DNA of 64,000 nt from JAJDTR01 sp965220415. Lineage in GTDB: Bacteria > Poribacteria > WGA-4E > JAJDTR01. Made by a program: the position numbers and the translations under genes. Of the stretch, positions 18,988 to 27,168 are shown piece after piece. The notes beneath the pieces are model-generated. The model saw only the letters and a list, made by a program, of their open reading frames with translations. It was not told where the DNA came from and made no database searches. Numbering within the stretch: the stretch's first letter is position 1; every line of letters begins with the position of its first letter. The stretch is from assembly GCA_965220415.1 (NCBI GenBank), contig OZ244829.1, forward strand, positions 6,014,001-6,078,000, given 5' to 3'.

Positions 18988-19019
18988 GAAACCGAGTTTT
19001 TTCCCGAAAACTCGGTTTC
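18988..19019. repeat. Perfect hairpin GAAACCGAGTTTT / AAAACTCGGTTTC
   Basis: A 13-bp perfect stem with a 6-nt TTCCCG loop, 63 bp after the bicupin 2 stop. The same arms occur, 66 bp apart, at 976-1069. It may terminate transcription from either side, but there is no U-tract beyond a short 'TTTCTCT', so the role is open. Confidence 0.7.
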
Positions 19020-19317
19020 TCTATCGAATCCGGTTCGTGACAACTAGTCGAGCCGCCCGGCGGCGAATTAAATTTGTGCGGTTTCCCTCACATCATTGAT
19101 GACGCTTTCAATCCGAAGGAACGGTACAGTTGCAATCTATGCCGTTGACTCATGCGTTATGTTTACGAAAGGGGTTTATAGACCACAGTACTGATACTAA
19201 TCCATGCCGGAAATGACTTAAAGAACACGGAATCAGGTCGAGTCTCACCAACCGACAGTTAGTTCCGTCTGAATCGCTGTTCGTGGCAGCATTGGAAACA
19301 AGGAGGTCTCAGTTACA
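19020..19317. other. Gene-free region upstream of the small membrane-protein cluster
   Basis: About 300 bp with no gene and no member of the recurring repeat families that I can see. It ends in AGGAGG at 19301-19306, the ribosome site of the next gene. Confidence 0.45.
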
Positions 19318-19719
19318 TTGAATCGAGAGCAACTTGAATCTGAAATATCACGCTTAGCTACTGAAGAAACAAAAATCATTGAACTTCAGAAAAAGTTAAA
19401 GCGAAAGAGTGCTGCATGGAACGCCTTGGAAGTTAAGCGGATAGAGTATTCCGCGCACCTCGCCATACGATCTATTCAACTCGCAGACATGATGTCTAAC
19501 ACTCAACGCTATGCCAAATTTCACGGTGTAGAGTATTCTTCACGCACCGATCCACAACGTCTAATTCGGGCTGGACTGCGAAAATCTGGTATTCGTGCTG
19601 TCGAATATGCTGAACCGTCTAAAAAAAGCGGAAAGTCAGATCTTCTTAGGGGTTGTTTGATTATTGTTGGAATGTTTGCTCTTTTGGGAATTCTCACTGT
19701 GTTAGCTAGTCAGTGTTAA
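19318..19719 (+). CDS. Small coiled-coil protein with C-terminal membrane anchor, unknown function
   Basis: 133 aa starting at TTG 19318, 11 nt after a strong AGGAGG. Residues about 1-40 are charged and heptad-like ('ISRLATEETKIIELQKKLK'). The middle is basic, and residues about 110-131 are one hydrophobic helix ('GCLIIVGMFALLGILTVLA') ending in a lone Cys. The topology suggests a cytoplasmic coiled coil tethered to the membrane. I recognise no family. Two tiny membrane proteins follow on the same strand, and the three look like one unit. Confidence 0.6.
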   Translation: MNREQLESEISRLATEETKIIELQKKLKRKSAAWNALEVKRIEYSAHLAIRSIQLADMMSNTQRYAKFHGVEYSSRTDPQRLIRAGLRKSGIRAVEYAEPSKKSGKSDLLRGCLIIVGMFALLGILTVLASQC

Positions 19720-19732
19720 AGGAATTTCAATT

Positions 19733-19831
19733 ATGGCACCAGGAATTACCGAAATTATAATAATAATTCCCTTAATAATTGGTACATTTTACATCATACG
19801 AGGACTTATAAAAATTTTTCGTCGTAATTAG
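19733..19831 (+). CDS. 32-residue membrane peptide
   Basis: ATG 19733 to TAG 19829-19831. Begins 'MAPGITEIIIIIP' and ends 'TFYIIRGLIKIFRRN': a single hydrophobic helix followed by a basic tail. AAAGGA lies about 12 nt upstream, overlapping the stop of the preceding gene. The last 15 residues are nearly the same as the end of the next protein (19873-20070), at both the peptide and DNA level, so one is a truncated duplicate of the other or both share a functional tail. Too short to recognise a family; existence as a gene is supported by the paralogy. Confidence 0.5.
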   Translation: MAPGITEIIIIIPLIIGTFYIIRGLIKIFRRN

Positions 19832-19872
19832 CCCGCTGGCATCTCTTTCTTCCCACTACACACGAACAATAG

Positions 19873-20070
19873 ATGATAGCGATAATTGGTGCAGCACTTT
19901 GCGTCTTCAGCAAACGTTATTGGCTTCGACTAATAGGATTGTTTGCTCTCATTGTTACACCATTCATATCGGGGCCAGACAAATTTGTGGAGAGCGTTAT
20001 AACCAATGTACTAATAATCGGCATCTTCTACATCATACGAGGGTTTATAAAAATTTTTCGTCGCAAATAA
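19873..20070 (+). CDS. 65-residue two-helix membrane protein, unknown function
   Basis: Starts 'MIAIIGAALCVFSKRYW', has a second helix 'LRLIGLFALIVTPFI', and ends 'FYIIRGFIKIFRRK', which matches the tail of the 32-residue peptide just upstream. No ribosome site better than scattered purines. About 50 bp before the zinc alcohol dehydrogenase gene. No family recognised; small amphipathic/basic membrane proteins can be toxins or regulators of larger complexes, but nothing here shows which. Confidence 0.5.
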   Translation: MIAIIGAALCVFSKRYWLRLIGLFALIVTPFISGPDKFVESVITNVLIIGIFYIIRGFIKIFRRK

Positions 20071-20123
20071 AGCAGGTATGGTACATTTTTGTTTAAACCC
20101 CCAACCAAAGGAGAGCGCGTTTC

Positions 20124-21203
20124 ATGAAAGGTGCAGTGCTCTATGAAGTCAATAAACCGCTGAAAATCGAAGAATTTGAGTTGCCCCAAACCGGGCCCGA
20201 TATGATAAGGGTCGGATTGAGAGCGGCAGGCGTTTGTCACTCGGACTTTCATGTCATTAAAGGCGATTGGCCCCAGCACACTATTCCAACGATTCTGGGC
20301 CACGAAGGCGCAGGAGTCGTTGAGGAAGTTGGCGACCACGTGCGTGGTATCAATGAAGGCGACCACGTCATTCTATCGTGGAAGCGCCAATGTGGGCATT
20401 GCGAGATGTGCCAGAAAGGTTTTCCCAATCTCTGCGATTTGCCGCCTTACGAATTCGGTTTGCCCCGCACCAAGAGCGGCGAAACTATGAACAAATTCGT
20501 CGGTATGGGCACCTTTAGCACATCCACCCTTGTTCCCCACGATGCCATCGTTCGAATCGACAAAGACTTTCCCTTCGCACAAGCAGCGCTGATTGGGTGT
20601 GGCGTCATGACGGGAGTCGGAGCGGTCATCAACACCGCCAAAGTCGAGCCCGGAAGCAGTGTGGCAATTTTTGGATGCGGCGGGGTAGGCTTGAACTGTA
20701 TACAAGGAGCGGTTTTGGCAAGCGCCGAGCCGATTATTGCCGTTGATATCCGCGACAACAAGCTGGAGATGGCGCGGCAATTTGGCGCAACTCACACTAT
20801 CAACGCTTCGCAGGAAGATCCCGTTGAGCGCATTCAGGAGATTAGCGGTGGACCGGGTGTGCACTATGCGTTTGAGGCAATTGGATTAACGGGCGAACCT
20901 TTTATCCAGAGTATCGAATGCACACGCAAACGCGGCGTGACAGTTTTCGTCGGTCATGCACCCGTGAACACGCCGCTCGCAATGGACGCGCGCATGCTTT
21001 TGCAGGAGAAGTCAATAATCGGTTGTTACTACGGATCGGCGCGCACTCATGTGGACTTCCATCGGTTGATTGGCTTATACCGGGCAGGGAAACTGAGGTT
21101 GGACGAGCTTGTTTCGCGAACCTATCCGCTTGAAGGGGTAAATGACGCCTTCGATGCGCTTGCAAAGGGAGAAGTGGCACGAAGTGTATTGTCGATGGAG
21201 TGA
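20124..21203 (+). CDS. Zinc-dependent alcohol dehydrogenase (MDR superfamily, class III-like)
   Basis: 359 aa. Catalytic zinc ligands C38 in 'GVCHSD' and H60-E61 in 'GHEGAG'. Structural zinc cysteines C90, C93, C96 and C104 in 'CGHCEMCQKGFPNLC'. NAD-binding 'GCGGVG', with a downstream Asp in 'IIAVDIRDNK' that favours NAD. The motifs resemble glutathione/mycothiol-type formaldehyde dehydrogenases and related long-chain ADHs. AAGGAGAG precedes the ATG. Cytoplasmic oxidation of a primary alcohol. The PanE-like gene lies 91 bp downstream. Confidence 0.93.
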   Translation: MKGAVLYEVNKPLKIEEFELPQTGPDMIRVGLRAAGVCHSDFHVIKGDWPQHTIPTILGHEGAGVVEEVGDHVRGINEGDHVILSWKRQCGHCEMCQKGFPNLCDLPPYEFGLPRTKSGETMNKFVGMGTFSTSTLVPHDAIVRIDKDFPFAQAALIGCGVMTGVGAVINTAKVEPGSSVAIFGCGGVGLNCIQGAVLASAEPIIAVDIRDNKLEMARQFGATHTINASQEDPVERIQEISGGPGVHYAFEAIGLTGEPFIQSIECTRKRGVTVFVGHAPVNTPLAMDARMLLQEKSIIGCYYGSARTHVDFHRLIGLYRAGKLRLDELVSRTYPLEGVNDAFDALAKGEVARSVLSME

Positions 21204-21294
21204 ATCTGCACGGATCCTAATTCTGCGACCGTGCCGTAATGCCTAGCCATGAAATTCTGTTCCTCCGGGAGTGAAAACATAGCTTGGAGCAATC

Positions 21295-22254
21295 ATGAAA
21301 AAGCTGGTGATTATTGGCCCCGGCGGTCTCGGTGGCACCATCGCCGCCCTCCTCGCACGAACGGGTGAATGCGAAGTAACCGTTGTCGGTCGTCCCGGTA
21401 CCCATATTAATACCATCCGGGAAAACGGTCTCCGTCTTACAGGGTTAAAAGAATTCACCGTCCGGATTGAGGCAACCGACGACACAAAGAGACTCCGGGA
21501 GTGTGACATCCTAATCTACGCCGTGAAAGCCCAAGATACACAAGCGGCGTTAGCGGTTACAGAACAGATTCATGCGCATGAGTTTGTAGTTTCACTACAA
21601 AATGGTGTGCTGAAAGACGAGATGTTGGCTGGCGTTTTCGGACGGGAGCGAGTTGTCGGCGCATTGGCGGTTGTTGGCGGCGAGCGTCCAGCGCCGGGCG
21701 TTGTGAAATGGACGCTTGATGGCGGCACGCTATTTGGTGAACTGGATGGTCAATCGTCCGACCGTGTTCACGGTATCGTAGATATCTTTCAACGTGCGGG
21801 GCTTGATACGCAGGCTTCCAATGAGATCGTGTCCGCCACATGGTCAAAGATGGTCGGTTGGACTCCCGCCGGATTGCTTGGAGCGCTCTCAAGACAGAAT
21901 AATGCTGGTGTTTTTTCAAATAGACTGCTTGCCACGGAATACGTCGGAATGGTCCGGGAGCTGAGCGCACTGGCTGCGGCGAAAGGAATTCCTTTAATCG
22001 ATTTCGGTCCATTTCATATCAAGACGTGGTGTCGAGGTGACGCTAAAGTGGCGATTGAAAAGGTGATAGCGTCTTCCCTTGCGAGTAGCCAATCGACAAA
22101 TTCCGCTCTCCAAGCCATACAAAAAGGTCAAACGACAGAATTCAGCGCGTGCCTCGGTCCCCTGATTGAGGACGCTAGACAACACGCAATCCCCATGCCC
22201 CGAATACAGGTTTTATATTCCACACTCATGGGCTTAGAGGAAACGCTACAGTGA
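21295..22254 (+). CDS. 2-dehydropantoate 2-reductase-like (ApbA/PanE family)
   Basis: 319 aa. The N-terminal NADP-binding motif is 'IIGPGGLGGTIAALLA'; the next region has 'VKAQDTQAA' and 'LQNGV', the family's substrate-domain signature. The C-terminal helical domain has 'TWSKMVGWTPAGLLGAL', with the usual catalytic Lys. Family enzymes reduce ketopantoate in pantothenate synthesis, but many genomes carry extra copies acting on other 2-keto acids. No pan genes nearby, so the specific substrate is uncertain. Confidence 0.85.
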   Translation: MKKLVIIGPGGLGGTIAALLARTGECEVTVVGRPGTHINTIRENGLRLTGLKEFTVRIEATDDTKRLRECDILIYAVKAQDTQAALAVTEQIHAHEFVVSLQNGVLKDEMLAGVFGRERVVGALAVVGGERPAPGVVKWTLDGGTLFGELDGQSSDRVHGIVDIFQRAGLDTQASNEIVSATWSKMVGWTPAGLLGALSRQNNAGVFSNRLLATEYVGMVRELSALAAAKGIPLIDFGPFHIKTWCRGDAKVAIEKVIASSLASSQSTNSALQAIQKGQTTEFSACLGPLIEDARQHAIPMPRIQVLYSTLMGLEETLQ

Positions 22255-22551
22255 GACCAAACGTGCAGTCCCCGACAAAACCTGTTTCAAACGTCATTTC
22301 AGGTAGAACTATTGTTCTGAGACAGTCTTGGTGGACCAACCGGGATGAAATCCCCGCACAAGTATTTTCAAGCCCCAGAGGGGCGAAAGGTATATATCAA
22401 CCCAGAAGGTCTTTTTTGAAATTCACTTAGTGCAGCTTACAAACGACTATTTGCAACGGACACCACAGTTCTGAATTCACTAACAATCTTAAGTTCTCAG
22501 TTGTTGCACGGGACGTGATTTGGATAATTATCGAGTGGATGGGTAGTTCAA
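22255..22551. other. 297-bp gap without recognisable features
   Basis: No gene or recurring repeat seen. A short stretch near 22340-22400 ('GGGATGAAATCCC', 'CCCCAGAGGGG') has small palindromes. It must hold the promoter of the next three-gene unit if that unit is independent. Confidence 0.4.
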
Positions 22552-23790
22552 ATGGCAGAACGTAAGAGGATAGCCGCCATAATTACCGAGTACAAAGCGC
22601 TGTCCCACGCCGACGTGATTGTGACGAAGTACCTGAAAGGCTTCCCCACGGATGAGGGATTTTTCGAGCCGCGGGTAGACGTTGCTTCCATGTACATTGA
22701 CCAGTTTCCCGACGAGGATATTGGTCGCCAAATCGCTCATGAACATGCGGTGCCGATTTATCCAAGTATCGTGAAAGCGTTGTGTCTCGGAGAGGACGAG
22801 TTGGCAGTAGACGGGGTGCTCCTAATCGGAGAACACGGCGACTACGCCTGGAACGAAAAGCAACAGCATCTCTTTCCACGCAAGTATTTCATGGAACAGA
22901 TATGCGGCGTAATGGCGACCAGTGGTCGGTCCGCTCCAATCTTCAACGACAAACACCTATCCTACAACTGGCACGATTCCAAGTGGATGTACGACCGAGC
23001 CAAAACCCTTGGGGTACCATTCATGGCAGGCTCTTCCCAACCATTGGCATGGCGCGATCCCTGGCTTGAACACCAACCGGAGACGCCGATAGAGGAAGCC
23101 ATAGCCATAGGTTTTTCCGGCTTGGATATCTACGGATTTCACACGCTTGAGGTGCTACAGTGCATGGTCGAGCGGCGCGTGGGTGGGGAGACGGGAGTGG
23201 AGGCGGTCACATGCTTGGAGGGCGATCGGGTGTGGCAAGCTGCGGATGACGGTCTGTTTTCTCGCGAGTTGGCTGAAGCCGCCTGTGCATGTATTGACGA
23301 CAAACCAGCAGGTAGCATGGAGGAAAACTGCGCCACGCCAGCGCTATTCGTTGTGGAATACTGTGATGGGCTTAAGGGCGCTGTCTTGATGCTAAGAGGG
23401 TACGTGGATCAACTAGCGTACGCGGCAAGAGTGGACGGTAAAATTCAAACCTGCGGGGTTTACTCCCAGGGGCATGGAGGACCTTCAGGACTCCCTTACG
23501 CGCACTTCAGTTACTTAAGTCTCAATATTGAGGAGATGTTCCTTACCGGCATCCCCCAATATCCTGTGGAACGCACCTTACTTGTCAGCGGCGTATTGGA
23601 AGCCGCCCTGACTTCGCGCTACGAGGGAGAAAAACGAATCGAGACGCCTTGGCTGAATTTGGCATATCAATCGTTTGAAGGATTGAAGTGGCGCCCCCGT
23701 GGGCCGCGTCCAAGCGGGGCATGTTTGGAGCCTTGGCCTCCGCCCGATCAGGGACCACACGCGGAAGCGCGTCACGGACAATCGCACTAG
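22552..23790 (+). CDS. Conserved protein of unknown function, Rossmann-like N-terminus
   Basis: 412 aa. I cannot name a domain. The first 120 residues alternate strands and helices ('RIAAIITEYKALSHADVIV', 'LAVDGVLLIGEHGDY') like a Gfo/Idh-type Rossmann domain without its glycine motif. Strikingly conserved-looking patches follow: 'FNDKHLSYNW', 'MAGSSQPLAWR', 'YGFHTLEVLQCMVERR', 'GGETGV'. The last ~33 residues, from 'WRPRGPRP' on, are Pro/Arg/Gly-rich and GC-rich, unlike the rest; this could be a frameshifted or extended tail. The stop codon overlaps the AGGAGG of the next gene, so the SUMF1-domain gene is translationally linked. Confidence 0.75.
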   Translation: MAERKRIAAIITEYKALSHADVIVTKYLKGFPTDEGFFEPRVDVASMYIDQFPDEDIGRQIAHEHAVPIYPSIVKALCLGEDELAVDGVLLIGEHGDYAWNEKQQHLFPRKYFMEQICGVMATSGRSAPIFNDKHLSYNWHDSKWMYDRAKTLGVPFMAGSSQPLAWRDPWLEHQPETPIEEAIAIGFSGLDIYGFHTLEVLQCMVERRVGGETGVEAVTCLEGDRVWQAADDGLFSRELAEAACACIDDKPAGSMEENCATPALFVVEYCDGLKGAVLMLRGYVDQLAYAARVDGKIQTCGVYSQGHGGPSGLPYAHFSYLSLNIEEMFLTGIPQYPVERTLLVSGVLEAALTSRYEGEKRIETPWLNLAYQSFEGLKWRPRGPRPSGACLEPWPPPDQGPHAEARHGQSH

Positions 23791-23798
23791 GAGGAACC

Positions 23799-24521
23799 GT
23801 GTCACAGAATAACATGGTGCTGATACCCGCCGGTAGTTTTGAAATGGGCGATCATTTCGACAATATAAAGGATGCCCTGCCGGTGCATACAGTCGAATTG
23901 GACAGTTTCTACATGGACGCGCATCCGGTTACAGTGGGTCAGTTCAAGCAGTTCGTAGAGGAAAGTGCGTATAATTACACTCGTAAGATTGTTGACGAGG
24001 ATGGATATAATTACAGTCGCCACAACTGGAATAATGTTGCCAGGTATTCTCCCAGTGATGAGCATCCGATGGTCTATGTGAGTTGGAGTGACGCGGCTGC
24101 ATATGCAAACTGGGCAGGCAAACGCTTGCCTACCGAAGCGGAGTGGGAGTACGCTGCCAGAGGCGGACTCATCGGTCAACGTTATCCTTGGGGAGATGAT
24201 ATCACATCGGAAAACGCCAATTATGCCGGAATGGATGGTTCTTCCCGAGTGGAAAGCTATAGCCCCAACGGTTACGGTCTCTACGGCATGGCAGGAAATG
24301 TGTGGGAATGGTGTGCGGATTGGTATGATGAAGACTATTATGGTCAATCACCAATTAAGAACCCAATCGGTCCCGATGATGGTTACTACCGGGTGGCGCG
24401 GGGAGGTTCTTGGCGCCACGATGCGCAGACCCTTCTCGTAGCCGCTCGCAACCACGACTCGCCAACTGCCAATAGCTATTGCGTCGGATTCCGCTGCGTC
24501 CGTGAACTCTCCGGGGGGTAG
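23799..24521 (+). CDS. SUMF1/FGE-domain protein lacking the catalytic Cys pair, copy 1
   Basis: 240 aa from GTG 23799 after AGGAGG (23789-23794). The start is confirmed by alignment with copy 2: 'MSQNNMVLIPAG' against 'MSKDSMALIPAG'. The whole protein is one formylglycine-generating-enzyme domain: 'MVYVSWSDAAAYANWAGKRL', 'PTEAEWEYAARGG', 'GNVWEWCADWYD', 'ARGGSW', 'VGFRCV'. True FGE needs two cysteines shortly after GGS(Y/W); here that stretch is 'GGSWRHDAQTLLVAAR' with none. No sulfatase gene is present in the window. More likely a binding or other oxidoreductase member of the superfamily. Confidence 0.85.
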   Translation: MSQNNMVLIPAGSFEMGDHFDNIKDALPVHTVELDSFYMDAHPVTVGQFKQFVEESAYNYTRKIVDEDGYNYSRHNWNNVARYSPSDEHPMVYVSWSDAAAYANWAGKRLPTEAEWEYAARGGLIGQRYPWGDDITSENANYAGMDGSSRVESYSPNGYGLYGMAGNVWEWCADWYDEDYYGQSPIKNPIGPDDGYYRVARGGSWRHDAQTLLVAARNHDSPTANSYCVGFRCVRELSGG

Positions 24522-24552
24522 TGGTGACACGCCTGTTAATATAGGAGGACTT

Positions 24553-25236
24553 ATGTCAAAGGATAGCATGGCGCTGATACCCGCGGGCGGTTTCGAGATG
24601 GGCGACCACCTTGACGATATTTTTGACGCCTTGACGGTTCACAGCGTAGAACTGGATGCCTTCTACATGGACATACATCAGGTCACGGTGGGAAAATTTC
24701 GAGAGTTCGTCGAAACGAGTGGTTATGACTTCGACGACAACCGCTGGAACAATGTCCTCAAGTATTCGCTCGCCGATGACCATCCGATGATTTTCGCCAG
24801 TTGGTTTGATGCCAACGCTTATGCAAGTTGGGCAGGCAAAAGGTTGCCCACTGAAGCGGAATGGGAATACGCCGCCAGAGGCGGGCTTGTCGGAAAACGT
24901 TATCCGTGGGGCGACGAACTCTCACGAGAAGACGCCAACTATCTGGGACTCGGAAGTACGATGCCGGTGGGTAGTTACGCCCCCAACGGTTACGGCCTCT
25001 ACGATGTTGCGGGTAATGTGTGGGAGTGGTGCGCGGATTGGTATGAGGAAGACTACTACGCCCGATCGCCGGTCAGGAATCCCAAGGGGCCCGAAACGGG
25101 TGATGTTCGCTCCGTGCGCGGAGGAACCTGGAACAACTACAGATGTTTCCTGCGCGTAGCAACTCGAAAAGAGTGCCATCCAGGCATGAAGTACCGTAAC
25201 TTCGGGTTCCGCTGCGCGGCGAATGCTCCGGACTAG
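24553..25236 (+). CDS. SUMF1/FGE-domain protein lacking the catalytic Cys pair, copy 2
   Basis: 227 aa from ATG 24553 behind AGGAGG (24543-24548); an earlier in-frame start at 24502 overlaps the previous gene and lacks a site. Same domain order as copy 1, with 'TEAEWEYAARGGLVGKRYPW' and 'GNVWEWCADWYEEDYY'. The catalytic stretch 'GGTWNNYRCFLRVATR' has a single Cys instead of the CxxxxC pair. Tandem duplicate of copy 1, 31 bp away. Confidence 0.85.
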   Translation: MSKDSMALIPAGGFEMGDHLDDIFDALTVHSVELDAFYMDIHQVTVGKFREFVETSGYDFDDNRWNNVLKYSLADDHPMIFASWFDANAYASWAGKRLPTEAEWEYAARGGLVGKRYPWGDELSREDANYLGLGSTMPVGSYAPNGYGLYDVAGNVWEWCADWYEEDYYARSPVRNPKGPETGDVRSVRGGTWNNYRCFLRVATRKECHPGMKYRNFGFRCAANAPD

Positions 25237-25310
25237 GAATATTCAGGTTTTCGCCCGCATAGGAATCAATTTGAAGGAGTTCGTCTAGTTTTGGTGTGGG
25301 CTCGGTCGTA

Positions 25311-25590
25311 GAACCCCTAACTTAGTCCGCATCGGGCGGGGAGGGAATCTCTATTGCACCCATACGGTAGGTGCGATCAAGCGAACGGATAGTGAGTGCG
25401 ATAGAAATCCCTTTCCAACCGCACCGGCGCCTGCGGAAACCAGCGTCATGAGTCATAATCCCTGGCACACTCATCAATAAATGAGTTGGTATTTCCTCGC
25501 CCAAGTCTACACGGGTGTTCACCGTTTAAGACATTGAAACCCAATAGTTAGCGCCCTAAAACGCTTACCTTAATCCTTACGAGGACTCGC
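25311..25590 (-). repeat. Diverged inverted copy of the 308-bp tandem repeat, with a nested 37-bp module
   Basis: Read on the minus strand this matches 45030-45310: 'GTTTAAGACATTGAAA', 'ATGAGTTGGTATT.CC', 'GAAACCAGCGTCATGAGTCAT' and 'CTTAACTTAGTCC' are recognisable on the given strand as complements. In the 45-kb copies the hairpin CGGTAGGTGCGGTTTCC is intact. Here it is split at 25375-25411 by 'ATCAAGCGAACGGATAGTG' plus 'AGTGCGATAGAAATCCC', i.e. one 37-bp module inserted inside the palindrome. Confidence 0.75.
25375..25411 (+). repeat. 37-bp interspersed module inserted in a palindrome
   Basis: Consensus GATCAAACGAGCGAATCGTG followed by AGCGCGATAGAGATCCC. The flanks CGGTAGGTGCG and TTTCCAACCGCACC join exactly into the palindrome found uninterrupted at 45190 and 37602, so the module inserted after the palindrome existed. 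Other copies: 42548-42584, 42689-42725, 42840-42876 and 63602-63638 (plus); 43078-43114 and 53192-53228 (minus). Confidence 0.75.
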
Positions 25591-25657
25591 GAGCACTGTC
25601 TACAAGCATCCACTTTGACTGAAATTATCAGACCCTCAGAGAGAGAGAAATGAAACC

Positions 25658-26476
25658 ATGGATGCTTCGAGACACTGGCTGGATTGCCCATCTTCGCTAA
25701 CTCATGGAAATATGATCCAGCGCGTCATCTTTACTCGGGAAGACCCAGCTAGCCCTCGCAACGAGGGGGCTGTTCTCAGGGTATTTGACAGTCTTGCCAG
25801 GGCGTACCTTGAGCCGGGTGTGTCTTCGCTGCCCCAGATTAATAAGGGGTTTCAGGAAATTTTCTTTGTCGCCAGTGGGTCAGGAACTCTCGTCACCGAT
25901 GATGGAGAACATCCAATCCGGGAAGGCAACGGTGTCTACGTGCCGCCGGGTGTCGATCACACTTTCGTCAATGACGGGGACATTCCCCTAGAACTTATCA
26001 TCGTGGTGGAATTGGTTCCGGAGGGGACGGAGGTGGAGAGTGATACCGCCATTATCAGCAACTACAGGGAGAACAACCTCACCACGGGGCATTGGCAACA
26101 GATAGTTCACGGCGTTTTTGAGGGAAGTTCCACGGACCTTATCTACGACAGGAAGAATGGCATGGTGCAGCGCCACGCCATTCTAATCGTGCGCGTCGAA
26201 CCGATGCAGACATGTGATTATCACGAACTCAAAGCCGACAAGGACGATGTATGGTATATGTTGAAAGGTGAAGGTGTTCACCTAGTCGGTGACGAGGTCA
26301 TCGTGCAGACGCCGGGCATGGCGATACAGGTCGCTCCACCTGGGCATTCTCTGATTAATCATACAGAGGAACCGCTCGTAGCACTCTGTTATAACGCCGC
26401 TGTGTATCGTGTCGAACAAGATGGGAGCTACACCAGAGTCACTGAAACACTTTCAGGCCGACGCGGAAATAGTTAG
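25658..26476 (+). CDS. Bicupin protein, paralog 3, with lost metal ligands
   Basis: 272 aa. Same length and register as paralogs 1 and 2 ('RHWLDCPSSLTHGNM'), but residue 60 is Gln not His, residue 191 is Leu not His, residue 197 is Asp not Glu, and two residues are deleted before the last domain-2 His ('VAPPGHSLIN'). H101 and H189 remain. Metal binding should be impaired in both cupin domains. GAGAGAGA lies upstream of the ATG. It sits 6.7 kb from its sisters, just before an SGNH hydrolase gene. Confidence 0.82.
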   Translation: MDASRHWLDCPSSLTHGNMIQRVIFTREDPASPRNEGAVLRVFDSLARAYLEPGVSSLPQINKGFQEIFFVASGSGTLVTDDGEHPIREGNGVYVPPGVDHTFVNDGDIPLELIIVVELVPEGTEVESDTAIISNYRENNLTTGHWQQIVHGVFEGSSTDLIYDRKNGMVQRHAILIVRVEPMQTCDYHELKADKDDVWYMLKGEGVHLVGDEVIVQTPGMAIQVAPPGHSLINHTEEPLVALCYNAAVYRVEQDGSYTRVTETLSGRRGNS

Positions 26477-26526
26477 ATAATTTCGGTAATTTTCAAGATT
26501 GTTTGTACCATCACCTTGGAGACTCT

Positions 26527-27168
26527 ATGAGCAATTTACTCTTTCAATCTGGTGCAAAAGTCCTGTTTATTGGTGACAGTATTACCGACTGCGGTAGGCG
26601 CGATGAACATGCACCGCTCGGTAACGGTTATGTCAGTAGAATAGCCGAACTCATAACAGCAAAGTACCCGGAGCGGCGAATCGACTACGTCAACAAGGGT
26701 ATTGGAGGCGATGTAGTGGAAGGGCTAGAGCAACGCTGGGACGCGGACGTCATCGCCGAGAAACCGGATTGGCTCTCGGTCAAGATTGGCATCAATAACG
26801 CCAGTCGGCAGTTAACCGCCGGGCTGCGAACCGAAGAGTACTTGCCGAGGTGGGAGGCGTGTTACCGGCGCATCCTCTCCCGCGCTACCGATGAACTTGA
26901 CGCCGAATTGTTCATGTTCGAAATCTTCTATGTCGCTACAGATGTCGCGGAGCCTCGACCAATGCCCGTCGACGCTTATAACGAGGCCATCCACCGTCTT
27001 GCAGACGAATTCAACGCTCGACTAGTTAAGACAAGCGAAGCGTTTCAGCACGCCGTGACAGCACGCCCCGGGGAATTGTGGACCACCCAAGATGGCGTCC
27101 ACCCGAACCCGGCAGGTCACATACTGATGGCGCTGGAGTTCTTGAAACAAACGGGATGGCAAGCCTGA
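26527..27168 (+). CDS. SGNH/GDSL-type hydrolase
   Basis: 213 aa from ATG 26527 with GGAG at 26518-26521; an ATG-like start 24 nt upstream has no site. Block I 'IGDSIT' (nucleophile S18), block II Gly in 'GIGGDVVEGL', block III 'GINNA' (the usual GxND with Asp replaced by Asn), and block V 'DGVHPNPAGH' with the catalytic Asp/His. No signal peptide, so cytoplasmic. Family members deacylate sugars, lipids or other esters. It sits 50 bp after bicupin 3, possibly co-transcribed. Confidence 0.9.
   Translation: MSNLLFQSGAKVLFIGDSITDCGRRDEHAPLGNGYVSRIAELITAKYPERRIDYVNKGIGGDVVEGLEQRWDADVIAEKPDWLSVKIGINNASRQLTAGLRTEEYLPRWEACYRRILSRATDELDAELFMFEIFYVATDVAEPRPMPVDAYNEAIHRLADEFNARLVKTSEAFQHAVTARPGELWTTQDGVHPNPAGHILMALEFLKQTGWQA

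Noticed and set aside
18988..19019. Calling the GAAACCGAG hairpin an intrinsic terminator
   Set aside because: Stem is perfect but a U-tract is lacking, and the same arms occur 66 bp apart elsewhere; kept as a repeat.
23799..25236. Annotating the SUMF1-domain genes as sulfatase-activating FGE
   Set aside because: Required CxxxxC is absent and there is no sulfatase gene in the window.
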